A program made the translations under genes and the position numbers. DNA of 64,000 nucleotides from Posidonia oceanica (lineage: Eukaryota > Streptophyta > Magnoliopsida > Alismatales > Posidoniaceae). Under the pieces are notes generated by a model. That model was not told where the DNA came from and ran no database searches. It was given only the letters and a program-made list of their open reading frames with translations. The stretch spans positions 87,366,001 to 87,430,000 of the forward strand of contig JAZBRS010000020.1 of assembly GCA_037176725.1 (NCBI GenBank), given 5' to 3'. The stretch's first letter is position 1, and every line of letters begins with the position of its first letter. Of the stretch, positions 11,369 through 22,692 are shown in pieces.

Positions 11369-14300
11369 TGTGACCATCTGCCCACTCGGGCCCCACGGCG
11401 GTCCTCACAACGCTGCCATAGCTTGCGATGCGATCGCGCCGTGAGAGAGGGAGGGAAGTCACGGTCAGTAGTGAATCCAAGGAGAAACTCGACTCGAAAA
11501 CAGCAGGAAAATGTGAATGAAATAAAGATAAGACAAAAGGGAGTCGCCACCTAGTCTATTATTGGAAAGACAAGGAAAACCAAGGAAAAGCATAGAAAAC
11601 AAGCAAATGAATGCAATGCTATGTAAAAAAGGATGACTCGTGCCAAGGACGAAGGCAAAATGGTCACTGCGAGCTAGAGAAAGGGTAAGGACTCCAGTTA
11701 CGTGTGGGGAAGGTGCTAGGCACCCCCCACATGCCTGAGAAGTCGGCCTATCTTGGCTAACTCGCTCGCATATGCCGGATGTCGGCAATTGCTTGCCTTT
11801 GCAATACGCCTGTAGGCGATGGATGCCATGCTATGAATGCTTTAACTGCTTAAAGTGCCTAAATGCCTGAATGCCATGCATGGGAAATTAAACGAGCACT
11901 CTATGTGCTCAGCAGCGCTACCTGTGTTCTGAACCGGGCGAACCCTAGTTCGTGAGAACTCCAGGCAGTAAGCATCACTACCCTAATGCAAATGCAGGCG
12001 ATAAAACAAAACGCCGATAAAACCACGCAATGCAAGCGACATGCAAATGGGAAGCAAGTAAAACAGAGGCGGGAAAGCCAAATAAAACCACATGGTGCAA
12101 GTGGCATGCAAAGGGGAAGGAAACCCGACGTGGGAAACCACAGGAAAGCGTGCAATGCAAGGTGCAAAACCAAAACAGGGGTCTGGCAGCATGCACAGGT
12201 GTTACAGCATGTATCAGAGGCGATAAAACACGAAAAGTGGTAAGCGAAACCAAATCGGCACTTAAAAACTGAATTAAGCCAACTATAAGTGTTGGACGCA
12301 GCTATGACCTGCGTCCAATGTTGGACACAGGACTAGAGGGCATCCAACACCGACAGATGGCAAACAGAAGCCATGCAATCTGGAAAACATGCATTCTAGC
12401 TATATGAATGTGATGCAAATGCAATGATGCAGTAGAATATGTGTATGACATGTAGAGCAATCAAGACAGCAAATCAGAAATGATTTCCGAGCAAGATACA
12501 AGCATAAAACTGGATTTAAACAAAGCAAGGTGTTGGACGCTAGAGTACGTAGCGTCCAATACTGGACGCTAAAGCACTCTACGTCCAACACTCTACAGAC
12601 AGATACAAGACAAAATAGCATGCAAATTGATAGAAAATCACAGAGGCATGCATTTAAGTTGCTGTAAATAGGTATAGCCTAAGCATGCAAACACAGGTCA
12701 TGTAAAAATCCAAGAAGAACAACATCTGCAAAGCATGCAAGGAAAGAAACTCAACCAGAGTGTTGGACGCAAGCTGCACCTGTGTCCAATGTAGGACGCA
12801 AGGAATACCAGCGTCCAACACACTGGGAGACACAGACATACAAAACCTCCATAAAACCATCATAAAAGGCCACGCAAGCTTAAGGATAGTTGCCAAAGGG
12901 GCCAGATACAAACATACAAGCATGGATTAAACAAACACAAGAGATCTGGGCTCCATGCAAGCATTCAAGCAAAAGCAACTGAGCAGAAACGTAGGATGCA
13001 GAAGACATCTGCGTCCAATATAGGACGTAGAGTGAACCTGCGTCCGACACCTGAAACATGCAAACCAAACTGCAAAAGGGGAGCTGAGCTCAAACCCACT
13101 AAAATATGCATGCAAGCTACTGAGAGCGAGATTGACCAAGGCATGCAACATGGATCAAGCATGTATCAAAATAGATGCAATATTCAAGCATTAAAATACA
13201 TGTAAGCTAACAGAGGCGTAGGACGCAGAGCACATCTGTGTCCAACATATGACGCAGGGGGTACCTGCGTCCAACACTGAAGAATAGCAAAGGCAACCAG
13301 AGGTAAAAACATGGATCCAAGCTTGGATCGAAACATGGTATAAGCACAATAACAACTGGAAGCATAGAGGGAAGCATGCATGAATTTTCTCACAGAGTTG
13401 CAACTAAAACATATTAACAATAGAGTAAAATAGAGCAAAATGAACTAAAATACCAGCAGAGATGTTGGACGCTGCCTCAGGGCATGTCCAACGTTGGACG
13501 CACTAGCTGGTGCGTCCAACAAGTCAGGAAGCCTCCCGGTCGAGATCAGTGGCCAATCTTACCAAACATCCCAAGATGACTTGCTAGGAAGCAAGAGTGA
13601 GTGATGACGAGCATGGTGGTATGCTTGGCATCAAAAATGGGTGGGTGGAATGCTCCACCCACCTCCTCCTCCTTGCGGCCGGCGGCTGAGGCCATTTCGG
13701 CCAACCAAAGGGTCGTGTGCATGCGTGTGCTATCCTAACATGTTTGCCAACATGTATACTAGCTAGGGGAGTTGAGAGCCTACCTGAACGAGGCTGAATG
13801 GGGCTGTTTGCAACTCTGCCGGCGGAGCGGAGGAAGATGGCCGGCAGACTCTGGTAGGATTGCAAGGCATGAGGGAGGGCTGAGGGAGGCTGCTGGAGGC
13901 TCGGGAGCGGTCGTGGGAGTTTGCTGGAGCTCTAGAGACTAGTCAATTTTCTGGCAAGCAAGCATGGTGTGCTGTGTTGTTGTGTGAAGGTTGCTGTTTG
14001 CATGGGTTTTGTTGGGCTGCTGTGGGTGAAGGCCGAGGTTGCAGGAGGCTTGCAGGTGGTGGTAGGTCGTGGTGAGTGAGGGGGAGGCCATGAGGGAGGT
14101 GGCGTGCATGGCGAGCGAGTGTGGGCTTGGCAGGTGCATCCAGAAGGTGGTGTGCACGGCGAATGGCGTGGCCGGCAAACGGTTGGGCAGAAACGTCCAA
14201 GCGAGTGCGCGGCGGGAAAGTGGGGGTAGGTGGCAAGGGCGGCACTAGGGTGAAGCACCGGCTGGAGGGGTGAGCCAAGTGGCTGGGCTGTTCGAGGGGC

Positions 14301-14668
14301 GCGGCGGAGCTGGCAGAGGGCGGTCCTAGGCACAGCGGAGGGCGAGCCAATGGGCTGCCACCGCGACACATTGGATGCCAGCACAGGTTGCGTCCAACAT
14401 TGGTCGCAGCCCATGCCTGCGTCCAATAAGCGTAGGAGGCCAAGGGCTGAAATGGGGTTGGGCCTTGGTTTAAAATTGTTTTAAAAAGTTGGCTAAGGCT
14501 TAGGTTGAGTTGTGGTTTGGGATTTGGGTTGGTTTTGGGTGGTTTTGGAATGGGATTTAGTTTTAGGTTAAATTGGGTCAGTTTGAAAAAAAGAGAGCCA
14601 TCCCAGAGTCCAAGCAAGCTTGCTGGGGAGTCCGCCATCTTCCAAGCAGTCAAAATGGGGTGTCAACA
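11369..14668 (-). mobile_element. 5' LTR of element C
   Basis: Minus-strand LTR of about 3.3 kb from TGTTGACA (14668) to TCACA (11369). In order it holds a GC-rich exon-like segment ending in CGTTCAG/GTAGGC at 13784, seven double-hairpin modules, a block related to 'agttctcacgaactaggg' (about 11960-11930), the hairpin GGGGGTGCC...GGCACC...CCCC (11728-11706), a PBS-like GGTGGCGACTC (about 11551-11541) and the terminus. Right flank tctgc (14669-14673) should be one target duplication; its partner is outside the window. Confidence 0.8.
12290..13520 (-). repeat. Array of six double-hairpin modules in LTR C
   Basis: Modules start near 12290, 12532, 12762, 12990, 13215 and 13463, so steps are about 242, 230, 228, 225 and 248 bp. 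Each is about 60 bp and has the form GTTGGACGC, loop, GCGTCCAAC, then the same again, with an inner near-palindrome GCGTCCAACGTTGGACGC. A seventh module lies at 14368-14428. The DNA between modules also shows weak repeat similarity ('ggatcaagcatg'-like words), so the whole is a diverged ~230-bp tandem array whose hairpins are its best-kept part. Confidence 0.85.
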
Positions 14669-15632
14669 TCTGCGTCTAATACTTTAAGCTACTTACAGGA
14701 ATGTTCTCAATCTTTCTCCCATTGATTTGGGGGGGAGATTGCTTATCCCAAGATTTACTCACAAGAATTACAAGAATTTCTCTTTTCCTCTTTCTTTTTT
14801 TTTCTGATATTTTCCTCTCTTTTTCTTTATTTTTTTTTACTAATAAATAAAAAAATTACAAGGTTTACACTTGATGAACAAATGAAAGAAAAGAAACAAA
14901 ACTTACAAGAGGTTTTTTTTTTAGCCTAATACAAGTTTCTAAGAAAAGAAATGGACTCAAAACAAAGTTCAAACGACTTGTTTATAACCCCTGTTTAATC
15001 ATTTGCCCTGTAGCATTCATCATTTCCACAAAACACCTAGCAATTGAAAGGAAAAAATAGACAATGTGTTGAACGCAGGATCTGTAGCATCCAACGTAGA
15101 ACGCACAGATTCTAGCATCCAACACCTTGTTTCGGAGAGCTGCACAGAAATACTTTTCAAACAGCGATTAAATGTTTGATTTTAGGATTTTCGCTTTGTT
15201 ATTAGTGTTTTAAATTTGAATGACTCTCAAGGTGCCTGTGGCTTGGGTATCGCTTATTTCAGGGGTTGTCTATGGATCCTTACAAATGGAACAAAATTCC
15301 ACTCTTCTTGGTACTGCCCCCTACCTCAACTCCTAAGGATGTTAGGGAGAGCCTGAGCACACTTAGATCCCTACCTCGATGAGGTAGAGCCCAGCGTACC
15401 TAGGATTAGTTGGGTCCCTCGAGTTTCAAGCACACATTCACAAGCAAACCACAGAAAGGAGGAGGGAGAATGCAAATCTAAACTTGAGGTTCTAACTTAC
15501 TTTCACAAGAGCCAAGGGAAAGAAAAGTGCCCCTTGTGAAAGTAAATGACAATGCAAACACCTCTCTTAAGTCCTTTGCAACAGAGGTACTTAGGACCTA
15601 AGTAGTTATTTGCGTAACGCAAGAGAAGATAC
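14669..15632. mobile_element. Remnant G, left part
   Basis: AT-rich sequence between C and A that continues at 56636 once A is removed. It contains one module of the double-hairpin type (15067-15126, arms near GTTGAACGC and GCATCCAAC). Between 15240 and 15632 there is moderately GC-rich sequence with no ORF I can support. The presence of the module suggests an old LTR. Confidence 0.45.
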
Positions 15633-18600
15633 TGTAGACACTCCATTCTGATAGCTTGGAAGTTGGTGATTTCTCCTGCATGCTCGTTTGGACTTTGGGA
15701 TGGCACTCTTTTTCAGACTAAACCCATTTCTACCCCAAAACCAAACCTAAAACCTTACCTAAACCCCAAAACCTCAACCCAAGCCTTTTACACTTTTTTT
15801 AACCCTTTCTAAGCCCAAGCCCAAGCCCATTTCAGCCTTTTGCCTCCTAGGTGTGTTGTACGCTGGAATAGGCAGCGTCCAACGTTGGACGTGCCTTGTG
15901 CTAGCGTCCAACGTTAGACGTCTTCTGCTCTAGCGTCCAACGACTTGGTTGCAGCAGCAGCTGCTCCGCCACCTTCGGCTCACCTCCCGTCCACTCCACC
16001 ACCCCTCTGCACTTACTACCCATCCCCTCGTGCACTCCAGGCCATCCACTACCTTCCAAGGCCGAGTTACTCCACTTACTAGCCATCTCGTCCTCCCCAG
16101 CTCATTTCCCGCTCTCTCTTCTTCTCACTGCCACCATCGTTGATTCCTCTACCACCAGTAACTCCAGTGTCGCCTTCTGACCAGCCCATGCCCCTTCCTG
16201 CCAATCGTCATGCCTTCCCCTCATTCAGCCACCCTGCCACAGCTCTGCAAGACCTGCAATTCCTCTGCAAACCTCTGCCATCCGCACCAGAACCCATGCA
16301 CCCATACACAAAACCAGCTCCAAACAGTGACCTTTGAACGAACGCACAGAGCAGCACAGCGATTCCCTCCGTAATTCACCACCTCCAGAGTGAAGACCAA
16401 ACTTCCACCTTCACTCCCATACCTTCGCCTCCCACTTCCGTGCCCCCAGTAAGCCAAGCAAGCTCGTCGGAGAAGCCCTACCGCCAACTTCTGCAGTGCT
16501 GGCCGTGAGTGCGACATGCCGTTCCAAGCCGCGCACAGGTAGGTTCTCGCTTCCCTTAGCTAGTGCATGCACGTAGTAACATGCTAGGATAGTTAATACA
16601 CATGCACGCTGCCTCGGTTGGCCGGAATTGGCTCGACCTCCGGCAGTGAGGGGGGGACATGGGTGGCCTGATCTGGCCATCCATTTCCAGCTCCGAACAC
16701 ATCGGCGTGTTCGTCTCGTCCCCCTCTTGCTTCCTGGATCCTTAGGTTCCAGCTTTGGATCCATTTGGCCGCTATTCTTGGTTGGGAGGATCTTCAGTGT
16801 GTTGGACGCCCAGGCTGGTGCGTCCAACGTTGGACGCGGCCATAGCCTACGTCCAACACCCTGTCTTGCCTTCTTTGCCTTTGCTCTTGCTTTAAAGTTT
16901 GCCATGCTTTGCTGTTGCTTGCTTTTTGTGAATCCCTGCTGCATGCTTTCTTACTTGTTTGCAGATGTTATGCCATGTCTATTTCCTTGTTTGGATCATG
17001 TCTTGAATCATTTTTGCGTGTTTTAGTTCAGTCTGCAATCTACCTGCGTTGGACGCCTGGGTGAGCCATGTCCAACGTTGGACGTTGGTTCATCCAGCGT
17101 CCAACATGTCTGTTAGCTCTATTCTGCTGCCATGCTTGTAGCTCGTTTCCTTTTGAGATTTTTGCTTGATCCATGCTTACTTAGTGATGCCTGGCCCCTA
17201 CGGCAACCATGCTTAGGCTTTCCAATTCCTTCTCAAGTTGTATGCTATTTTCTATTGGTTTTTTATCCTTTACTCCTATGCATGCTCTTTCCTATTTGCT
17301 TACCATGGATCATATGCTTGCTATGAATGTTTCCTCTTGCTCTGGCATGTCATCAGTAGCTTGCATGCATGATAAGTGGGGTTTTAGAGCTGAGCTCCCC
17401 CTTTTGCAGGTGGGTTAGCATTTTGCAGGTGTTGGACGTTGGGGGCTTCAGCGTCCTACGTTGGATGCTACTGTCACCAGCGTCTAACGCCCCTATTCAT
17501 TTGTTTTGATTTTTTAAGCTTGCATGATGCTCTGATCCTTTTGTTTGCATGATTCCTGTGTTTATATGCTTGCTTAGCTTTCATAGCAATTGTTCCTTAG
17601 CTTTCTTGGATCGTATGCTATTTTTTATGCACGTTCTTCTGTGTTTGTGCCTCCCAGTGCATTGTATGTTGCTGTTCCTGGCATCCTACGTTGGACGCTG
17701 GTCCAGCTCGTGTCCAACGCTCTGGTTGAGCTTCATGCCTGGCACATGTTGCAGCTGTTGTTCTTTTGATTTTTTATGTGATCCTTGCTTGCATGTCTAC
17801 CTTATGCCTGCTTTCAGTAGCCTAAATGTTTGCTCCTATATTTTATTTGTCATCTGTATGCTTATTTGGTTTGCTATCCTCTAGTCTATGTTGGACGCCT
17901 GTCTCTCTGGCGTCTAACGTTGGACGCCATGCCCATGAGCGTCCAACACCTTGCTTGTTTCAATCGCTGATTTTGGCTTGCATCTTGCTCTAGATCTGCT
18001 TCTTTTTTGTTGTCATGTTTGCCCTGCATGTCATGCACCTATCCTACTGCATTTCTGCATCTGCATTGCATTCATATAGCTAGAATGCATCCTTTTTCAA
18101 AAGTTGCATGCTGTCTGCCTCCAGCAGGTGTTGGATGCCAGTAATGCCAGCGTCCAACGTTGGATGCCGGTGTTGGATGCTTGCAATTGGCTGAACGTCA
18201 TTTTAAAATGCCAATTTTGCTTTGCTCGTCGTTTTCTGCGTTTTATTTCTCCTGATGCCTACTGCAACCCCCATGCATGCTACCTGACTCCTGTTTTGTT
18301 TTTCCATGCTTTCGCCTCGTTTTCCGTGCCCTTGCATCATTTTCAGCGCTTTCGCTTCGTTTTCCACACTTTCGCACCGTTTCCCATGCCCACTTTGGTT
18401 TATCTCTTGCATGTCGCTTGCATTGCTTGGTTTTCCCCGCAGTTTTGTTTTATCGCCTGCATCTGCATTAGGGATATGATGCTTACTGCCTAGGAGTTCT
18501 CACGAACCAGGGTTCGCCCAGTTCGGAACACTAGCAACGCTGCTGAGCACATAGATAGCACGTTTATTTCCCATGCATAGCAATCAGACATTCATTGCAT

Positions 18601-19052
18601 TTAGGCATTAGGCAAGCATCTTCCTGCATTAGCGAGTGAGATTGCCTAAGAAAGACCGACTCTCGGATGTATCGGGGGTGCCTAACACCTTCCTCGTGCG
18701 TAACAGGAGTCCTTGCCCTTTCTCTTGGCTCGCATCGACCCTTTCCTTCATCCTAGGCACGAGTCATAGCATAGCATAGCATCGCATTGCGTTGCATCGC
18801 ATCCCTTTGACCCTTCTTTGCATCCAGTTTCGCATGTCTTTTCATGCTTTACCCTCGATTTTCCCTGTCTCCCAATTTAATAGACCTGGTGGCGACTCTG
18901 ATTTGTCTTATCGTTTCTTTTTCTTCTTTTTGCCAGCGTTTCCGAGTCAAGTTTCTTCCCTCAGATCCTACTACGTATAGTGAGCCTATTTTGATCAGTG
19001 CACGCAAGCTTTGGCATCGTGCATGGACGATCAGAATTTCAGGATTATTACA
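15633..19052 (+). mobile_element. 5' LTR of element A
   Basis: 3420 bp from TGTAGACA to TTATTACA. It aligns with 53156-56635 throughout. Order: C-rich start (about 15720-15850), first double-hairpin module (15853-15941), GC-rich exon-like segment ending CACAG/GTAGGT at 16538, six further modules, a short 20-bp repeat (18290-18400), the conserved 'gagttctcacgaaccagg' block (18493-18550), the hairpin GGGGGTGCCTAACACCTTCC (18674-18693), a PBS-like GGTGGCGACTCTG (18888-18900) and the terminus. Confidence 0.92.
16800..18190 (+). repeat. Array of six double-hairpin modules in LTR A
   Basis: Modules start near 16800, 17048, 17431, 17658, 17890 and 18128. Steps are 248, 383, 227, 232 and 238 bp, close to the array in C. 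The best example (16801-16858) has GTTGGACGC / GCGTCCAAC / GTTGGACGC / ACGTCCAAC with loops of 10 to 20 bases. The last module is shortened here but complete in the 3' LTR (55643-55701). The isolated first module is at 15853-15941. Confidence 0.88.
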
Positions 19053-19053
19053 G

Positions 19054-19071
19054 TGGCGACTCCGCTGGGGA
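19054..19071 (+). other. Primer binding site of A (tRNA-Arg type)
   Basis: TGGCGACTCCGCTGGGGA starts 2 bp after the LTR end, identical to the PBS of C. It marks the start of minus-strand DNA synthesis. Confidence 0.92.
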
Positions 19072-20175
19072 TTCCAGACTCCGGCTTTCGTTTTGGCCTT
19101 CTCGCCGCTTGCGTTTGTGCTTTGCTTGCCTTTTGCTTCCACTTGCCTTACTTGCTTACCTGCCTGCTTGTTTATTTACTTGCTTTATGCCATGATTGCC
19201 TGCACTGCTTTATTCTCCTACATCACATGCCTAAATACTTGCTTGGCGCACTATACATGCTTTTTGTATGATATGTGTTTTGTTTTACACAAATACTATG
19301 TCACCATGCACGCACATGCCATGCATACTTGCCTTTTGATATGATAAGTGTTTTCTTTTCACTATCATGACCATATACACTTGGACATGCCATGCCCATG
19401 CTTTTTGCTTTGCTGTGTGAATTGCTTGCATGCCATGACTTCTTGTTTCTCTCCCATTCGCATATGCCATGCCTAGGATAGTAGAAACTTGCTTGCTTCC
19501 CTTTTGTTTAATCTTAAAGCCACAATAAAGCAAAGCAATAACATCTAAGCACAACTAGGGCCAAGTCTTGCAATTTTTTCCCTTGGTTAAATAAAACGCA
19601 AGTAAAACGCTCTAAAGCATTTGCATCAGCATTTTAGAAAGCATGCATTCTTCTCATCTGAGTCAACCCACAGTCTGAGAAGGATAGTCCTGGCCTCTTG
19701 CCCCCAACGCTTTGGCATGGCACAAGTCAGTCGGTCTGTTCCCCCTTGTCTAGGGGTCACGTCGGCGCTATTGGAGGGTACCACCCATGCTTCTAGCAGG
19801 GTCGAGGCCACCAATGCACCACCTGTTATACCTGAGCTTTGGCAGGGTCGAGACGGGAGCCTTTTTTCTGGCCTGGAGTCTGCATAATCCCATTACCCAT
19901 GAGTGCGTCCTAGTAGGTCATCTACTCAGGACATGCATGGTGAGAGAGCGCATAATAGGGCATTCATCTACATCATGCCACCCCTAATAACTCTTTTTTG
20001 CATCCAACCTCTAACGCGTTTATTTGTTTTGCAGGTAGGTGCAGGTTCCTTCAACTAGGATCCTGAGTGTCCCTCTCTATCTCTGAGCTACCTGTCGCCT
20101 CCGACAGTAGCTCGCCTTAGGTCTTGTGTCCCTGCCTTCAGCCGCAGACTTGTTTGCTCTCGCTTGCCGTTCGTT
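19072..20175 (+). other. Leader of element A
   Basis: Non-coding. 19670-19950 is strongly conserved with the leaders of C and B around CAAGTCAGTCGGTCTGT and GGGGTCACGTCGG, a candidate packaging or dimerisation signal. TTTGTTTTGCAG at 20022-20033 looks like a splice acceptor about 140 bp before the gag ATG. Confidence 0.65.
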
Positions 20176-20732
20176 ATGGCCCAGCATACTGGCAAGCCCT
20201 TTTCCTCTTTGGCGTTAGGGGAGATACCGACTTCGGTCTCTCCTTCCCCTGCTTTGGCGTCCCCCGTCTCCTCTCCACTTCTGGTGTAGGAGACCTCCCG
20301 ACCCCTTTATCTGGATCAAGGCTCGACCCTAGCCGACCTGGAGCTTGTCACCGCATCTGCCGCGGTGACTGCCACTCTGGTACCAGGAGTGTCGCCTTCT
20401 GTTCCATCCCAAGGCCTTCCCGTCTTGGGAATCTAGCCTTCTGCGGTTGCCTCTTGCGTAGGATCCACCCCTGTTGCTTCCTTGGTTTTCGTGCCTCCTT
20501 TGGTAGACACCTCTTTGCGTCCTGGCCCGTCGGTCGATGCTTTCTCTGCCTTGCAAGCGCAGCATTTATTGGCTAAGGCCGATAGGCTGCGAAGCATGGC
20601 TCTCGCACTCGACCCGACTGTGGCCTACTCTTCCCGCCCAACCCATGAGGTTCCGGTGCTGCCCTCTGTAGCCCTGCAAGTGCACTACACTGTACCTCCG
20701 CCCTTTCCATTGCTTGGCTCCTCACAGCTTCG
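20176..20732 (+). pseudogene. gag: N-terminal part of gag in A, broken
   Basis: Starts at ATG 20176 (MAQHTGKP), matching C and B. In-frame TAG at 20287-20289 lies where C has CAG (glutamine), and a second TAG follows near 20434. The reading frame then moves into the next segment through a frameshift near 20715. Alanine- and proline-rich; no recognised domain. Confidence 0.7.
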
Positions 20733-22364
20733 GTGATGGGGGCGCATTATCGGCCTCCTACACCTGCACAGCACTTTGCACAGCATGCAACTCCTTCCTC
20801 TGGTGGCCAGTCGTCTGGATTGGTAGGAGCACAGCACCCCTCAGGCCCGTTGCCCGGCACCGTGCCAGTGCAACAGCTGCTGCTCCCCCGCATTGCACCT
20901 TACATTGCACAGCATGTTATCTATCCATCTTCCTTGCATCAGGTTCAGACTCCTGTATACATAGCACCGCACTTTGCACCCTCGCACGGGTATGCTGGCC
21001 CTCACACTACAACACCAAGTGGCTTGGCGGTGGATCTGGAGGAGCGCTCTCGCGCAACTCGCACAGCATACGTGGTCCCTGCCTCTACTGCACAACCATC
21101 GCCAGCAGCAGCCTCAGACACCTTCCTTACCAAGTTGGGTGATCTAGAGAGAGCACTTCGTCAAGTGCAAGGCCAGGACCGCCAGCCTTACCAATTTCGC
21201 GACCTCTGTCTCTTTCTAGAGGCCGCACTCCCTTCGAAGTTCCGCATCCCAGACTTCGATAAATATGATGGCAGAGGCTGCCCCATCTCGCATCTGAAGG
21301 CATATTGCAGGGACCTTGCTCAGCTTCAGGCTGATGAAAGGCTCCTTATCTGCCTGTTCCAGAAGAGTTTGACCGGCCCCGCGCTCAAGTGGTTCATGTC
21401 CCTTGACACGGCTGCGGTTCAGACTTGGACTGATCTTTCTCGGGCTTTCCTTGAGCAATATGCTTTCAACCTCGACTTGATCCCCAAGAGGGAGGATCTC
21501 GTCGCCATCCGGCAGAGGCCCCAAGAGCCATTCAAGGAGTATGTCAGTCGCTGGCGCTCCATAGCCGCGCAGGTCAGGGATAGACCCTCCGAGGAGAATA
21601 CTATCGAGATGATCGTCAAAGGGGCGCTGCCAGCAACTGGGACTCTGCTTTGCATCCAGCACATCACTAGTTTTGCATCGCTGATTAGAGCTGGCGCCCG
21701 CATGGAAAGCTCACTGCAGAGTGGGCATTTCCCCGCACTTTCTGCATTGGCTAGGCAAGCCAACAACACCAGCAATCGCCGCAGCAGCAGCAGCAATAAC
21801 TCCGCTTCTGACTGCTTCGAGCAGCACACCGTTGCATGCGCTGATCCTTTTGAGGTGCCTGCCTTTGCAGAAAGTCAGCCATACCCTTTTCCACTAGTGC
21901 ACGCACCTATTTATGCACCCACTGCACCCACTATCACCGTTGAGCCAGTGCATCATGTCGCACCAGCTCAGCAAGGACGACAGCCTAGGCGGAGACGAGT
22001 CCACCAAGCTAAGAGCGACTTCACCCCACTTGGTGAACCGCTAAGCACCGTCTTTCCCCAAGTTGTGTCACTCCTGAGGCTCCTGGAAACACGCCCGCCA
22101 CCAAATCCTCTTCCGAGGTGGTACGATGCAAGCAAGTATAGTGATTACCATCGAGCCATGGGGCATTTGACGGATAATTGCCTCACTCTTCGAGATGTCG
22201 TTCAGGACCTGATTGACAACGGGACCCTCGCCGTCAGTCTGCAGGAGGCTGCTCACACACCTGCACCTACACTCGCACACCCTAGCATAGCTGGCCCTTC
22301 CTCTTCTGAGCCTGCGGGCTTCGAGGATGCCGGAACCTCGGGGGCTTACCCTAATCTTCTTTGA
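20733..22364 (+). CDS. gag: Gag core and C-terminus of element A, 543 aa open
   Basis: Structural capsid-type protein of a Tat-lineage element. Residues 1-135 are rich in Pro, His and Gln. The retrotransposon gag core covers roughly residues 150-310, with FRIPDFDKYDG, ALKWFMSLD and FKEYVSRWR. A Ser/Asn-rich linker follows at about 350-370. Near 463-478 there is a zinc-knuckle-like YHRAMGHLTDNC; B keeps the first cysteine (C-x2-H-x4-H-x4-C) while A has serine there, so metal binding is doubtful. The methionine at 20733 is probably internal: homologous residues precede it in C and B, and the true start is 20176. No protease or RT follows within A. Confidence 0.88.
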   Translation: MMGAHYRPPTPAQHFAQHATPSSGGQSSGLVGAQHPSGPLPGTVPVQQLLLPRIAPYIAQHVIYPSSLHQVQTPVYIAPHFAPSHGYAGPHTTTPSGLAVDLEERSRATRTAYVVPASTAQPSPAAASDTFLTKLGDLERALRQVQGQDRQPYQFRDLCLFLEAALPSKFRIPDFDKYDGRGCPISHLKAYCRDLAQLQADERLLICLFQKSLTGPALKWFMSLDTAAVQTWTDLSRAFLEQYAFNLDLIPKREDLVAIRQRPQEPFKEYVSRWRSIAAQVRDRPSEENTIEMIVKGALPATGTLLCIQHITSFASLIRAGARMESSLQSGHFPALSALARQANNTSNRRSSSSNNSASDCFEQHTVACADPFEVPAFAESQPYPFPLVHAPIYAPTAPTITVEPVHHVAPAQQGRQPRRRRVHQAKSDFTPLGEPLSTVFPQVVSLLRLLETRPPPNPLPRWYDASKYSDYHRAMGHLTDNCLTLRDVVQDLIDNGTLAVSLQEAAHTPAPTLAHPSIAGPSSSEPAGFEDAGTSGAYPNLL

Positions 22365-22692
22365 ATCCAGCTCTGCCCTGGTGGGTCCTTCTGATCCCAT
22401 CGGCGCAATCCCCTCTTCCTGTCTCTCTCTGTTTGCCCAGGGGACGCTCGGAAGCGCAATAGTAGAATCAACAGCAGGCCCAGTCGCAGCACCATCCAGG
22501 TTAGTCTTTCCTCCAGCATCAGTAGCCCCAGTGCTCCCCGCACTGCCATCAGCAGATTCAGCAGCCCCAGTGCTCCCCGCATTGCCATCAGTGGATCCCG
22601 CCGGCAGCATCAGTAGCGTAGGGGCAGACCTAGCACCTCCCTCTGGAGGTCGCTGACAGGTAAGTCCCTCTTACCTCTCTTTTCTTTCCTGC
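22365..22692 (+). other. Region after gag in A up to the B insertion
   Basis: Pro/Ala-rich when read on (22327-22656 is open in another frame), with two copies of a repeat containing AGTGCTCCCCGCACT, a small hairpin also present in C. 22688-22692 (cctgc) is the left target duplication of B. Confidence 0.7.

Larger units (their letters stand above)
3005..14668 (-). mobile_element. Element C: gag-only LTR retrotransposon, minus strand
   Basis: Read on the minus strand, the order is 5' LTR (14668-11369), PBS (11362-11345), leader, broken gag (10204-8091), a long non-coding 3' region with repeats, a polypurine tract near 4423-4416 and a 3' LTR from 4411 that is cut by element D at 3005. No RT, RNase H or integrase segment is visible in the internal 6957 bp. 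The LTRs and conserved blocks are close to those of element A, so C and A are sister families in opposite orientation. Confidence 0.8.
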
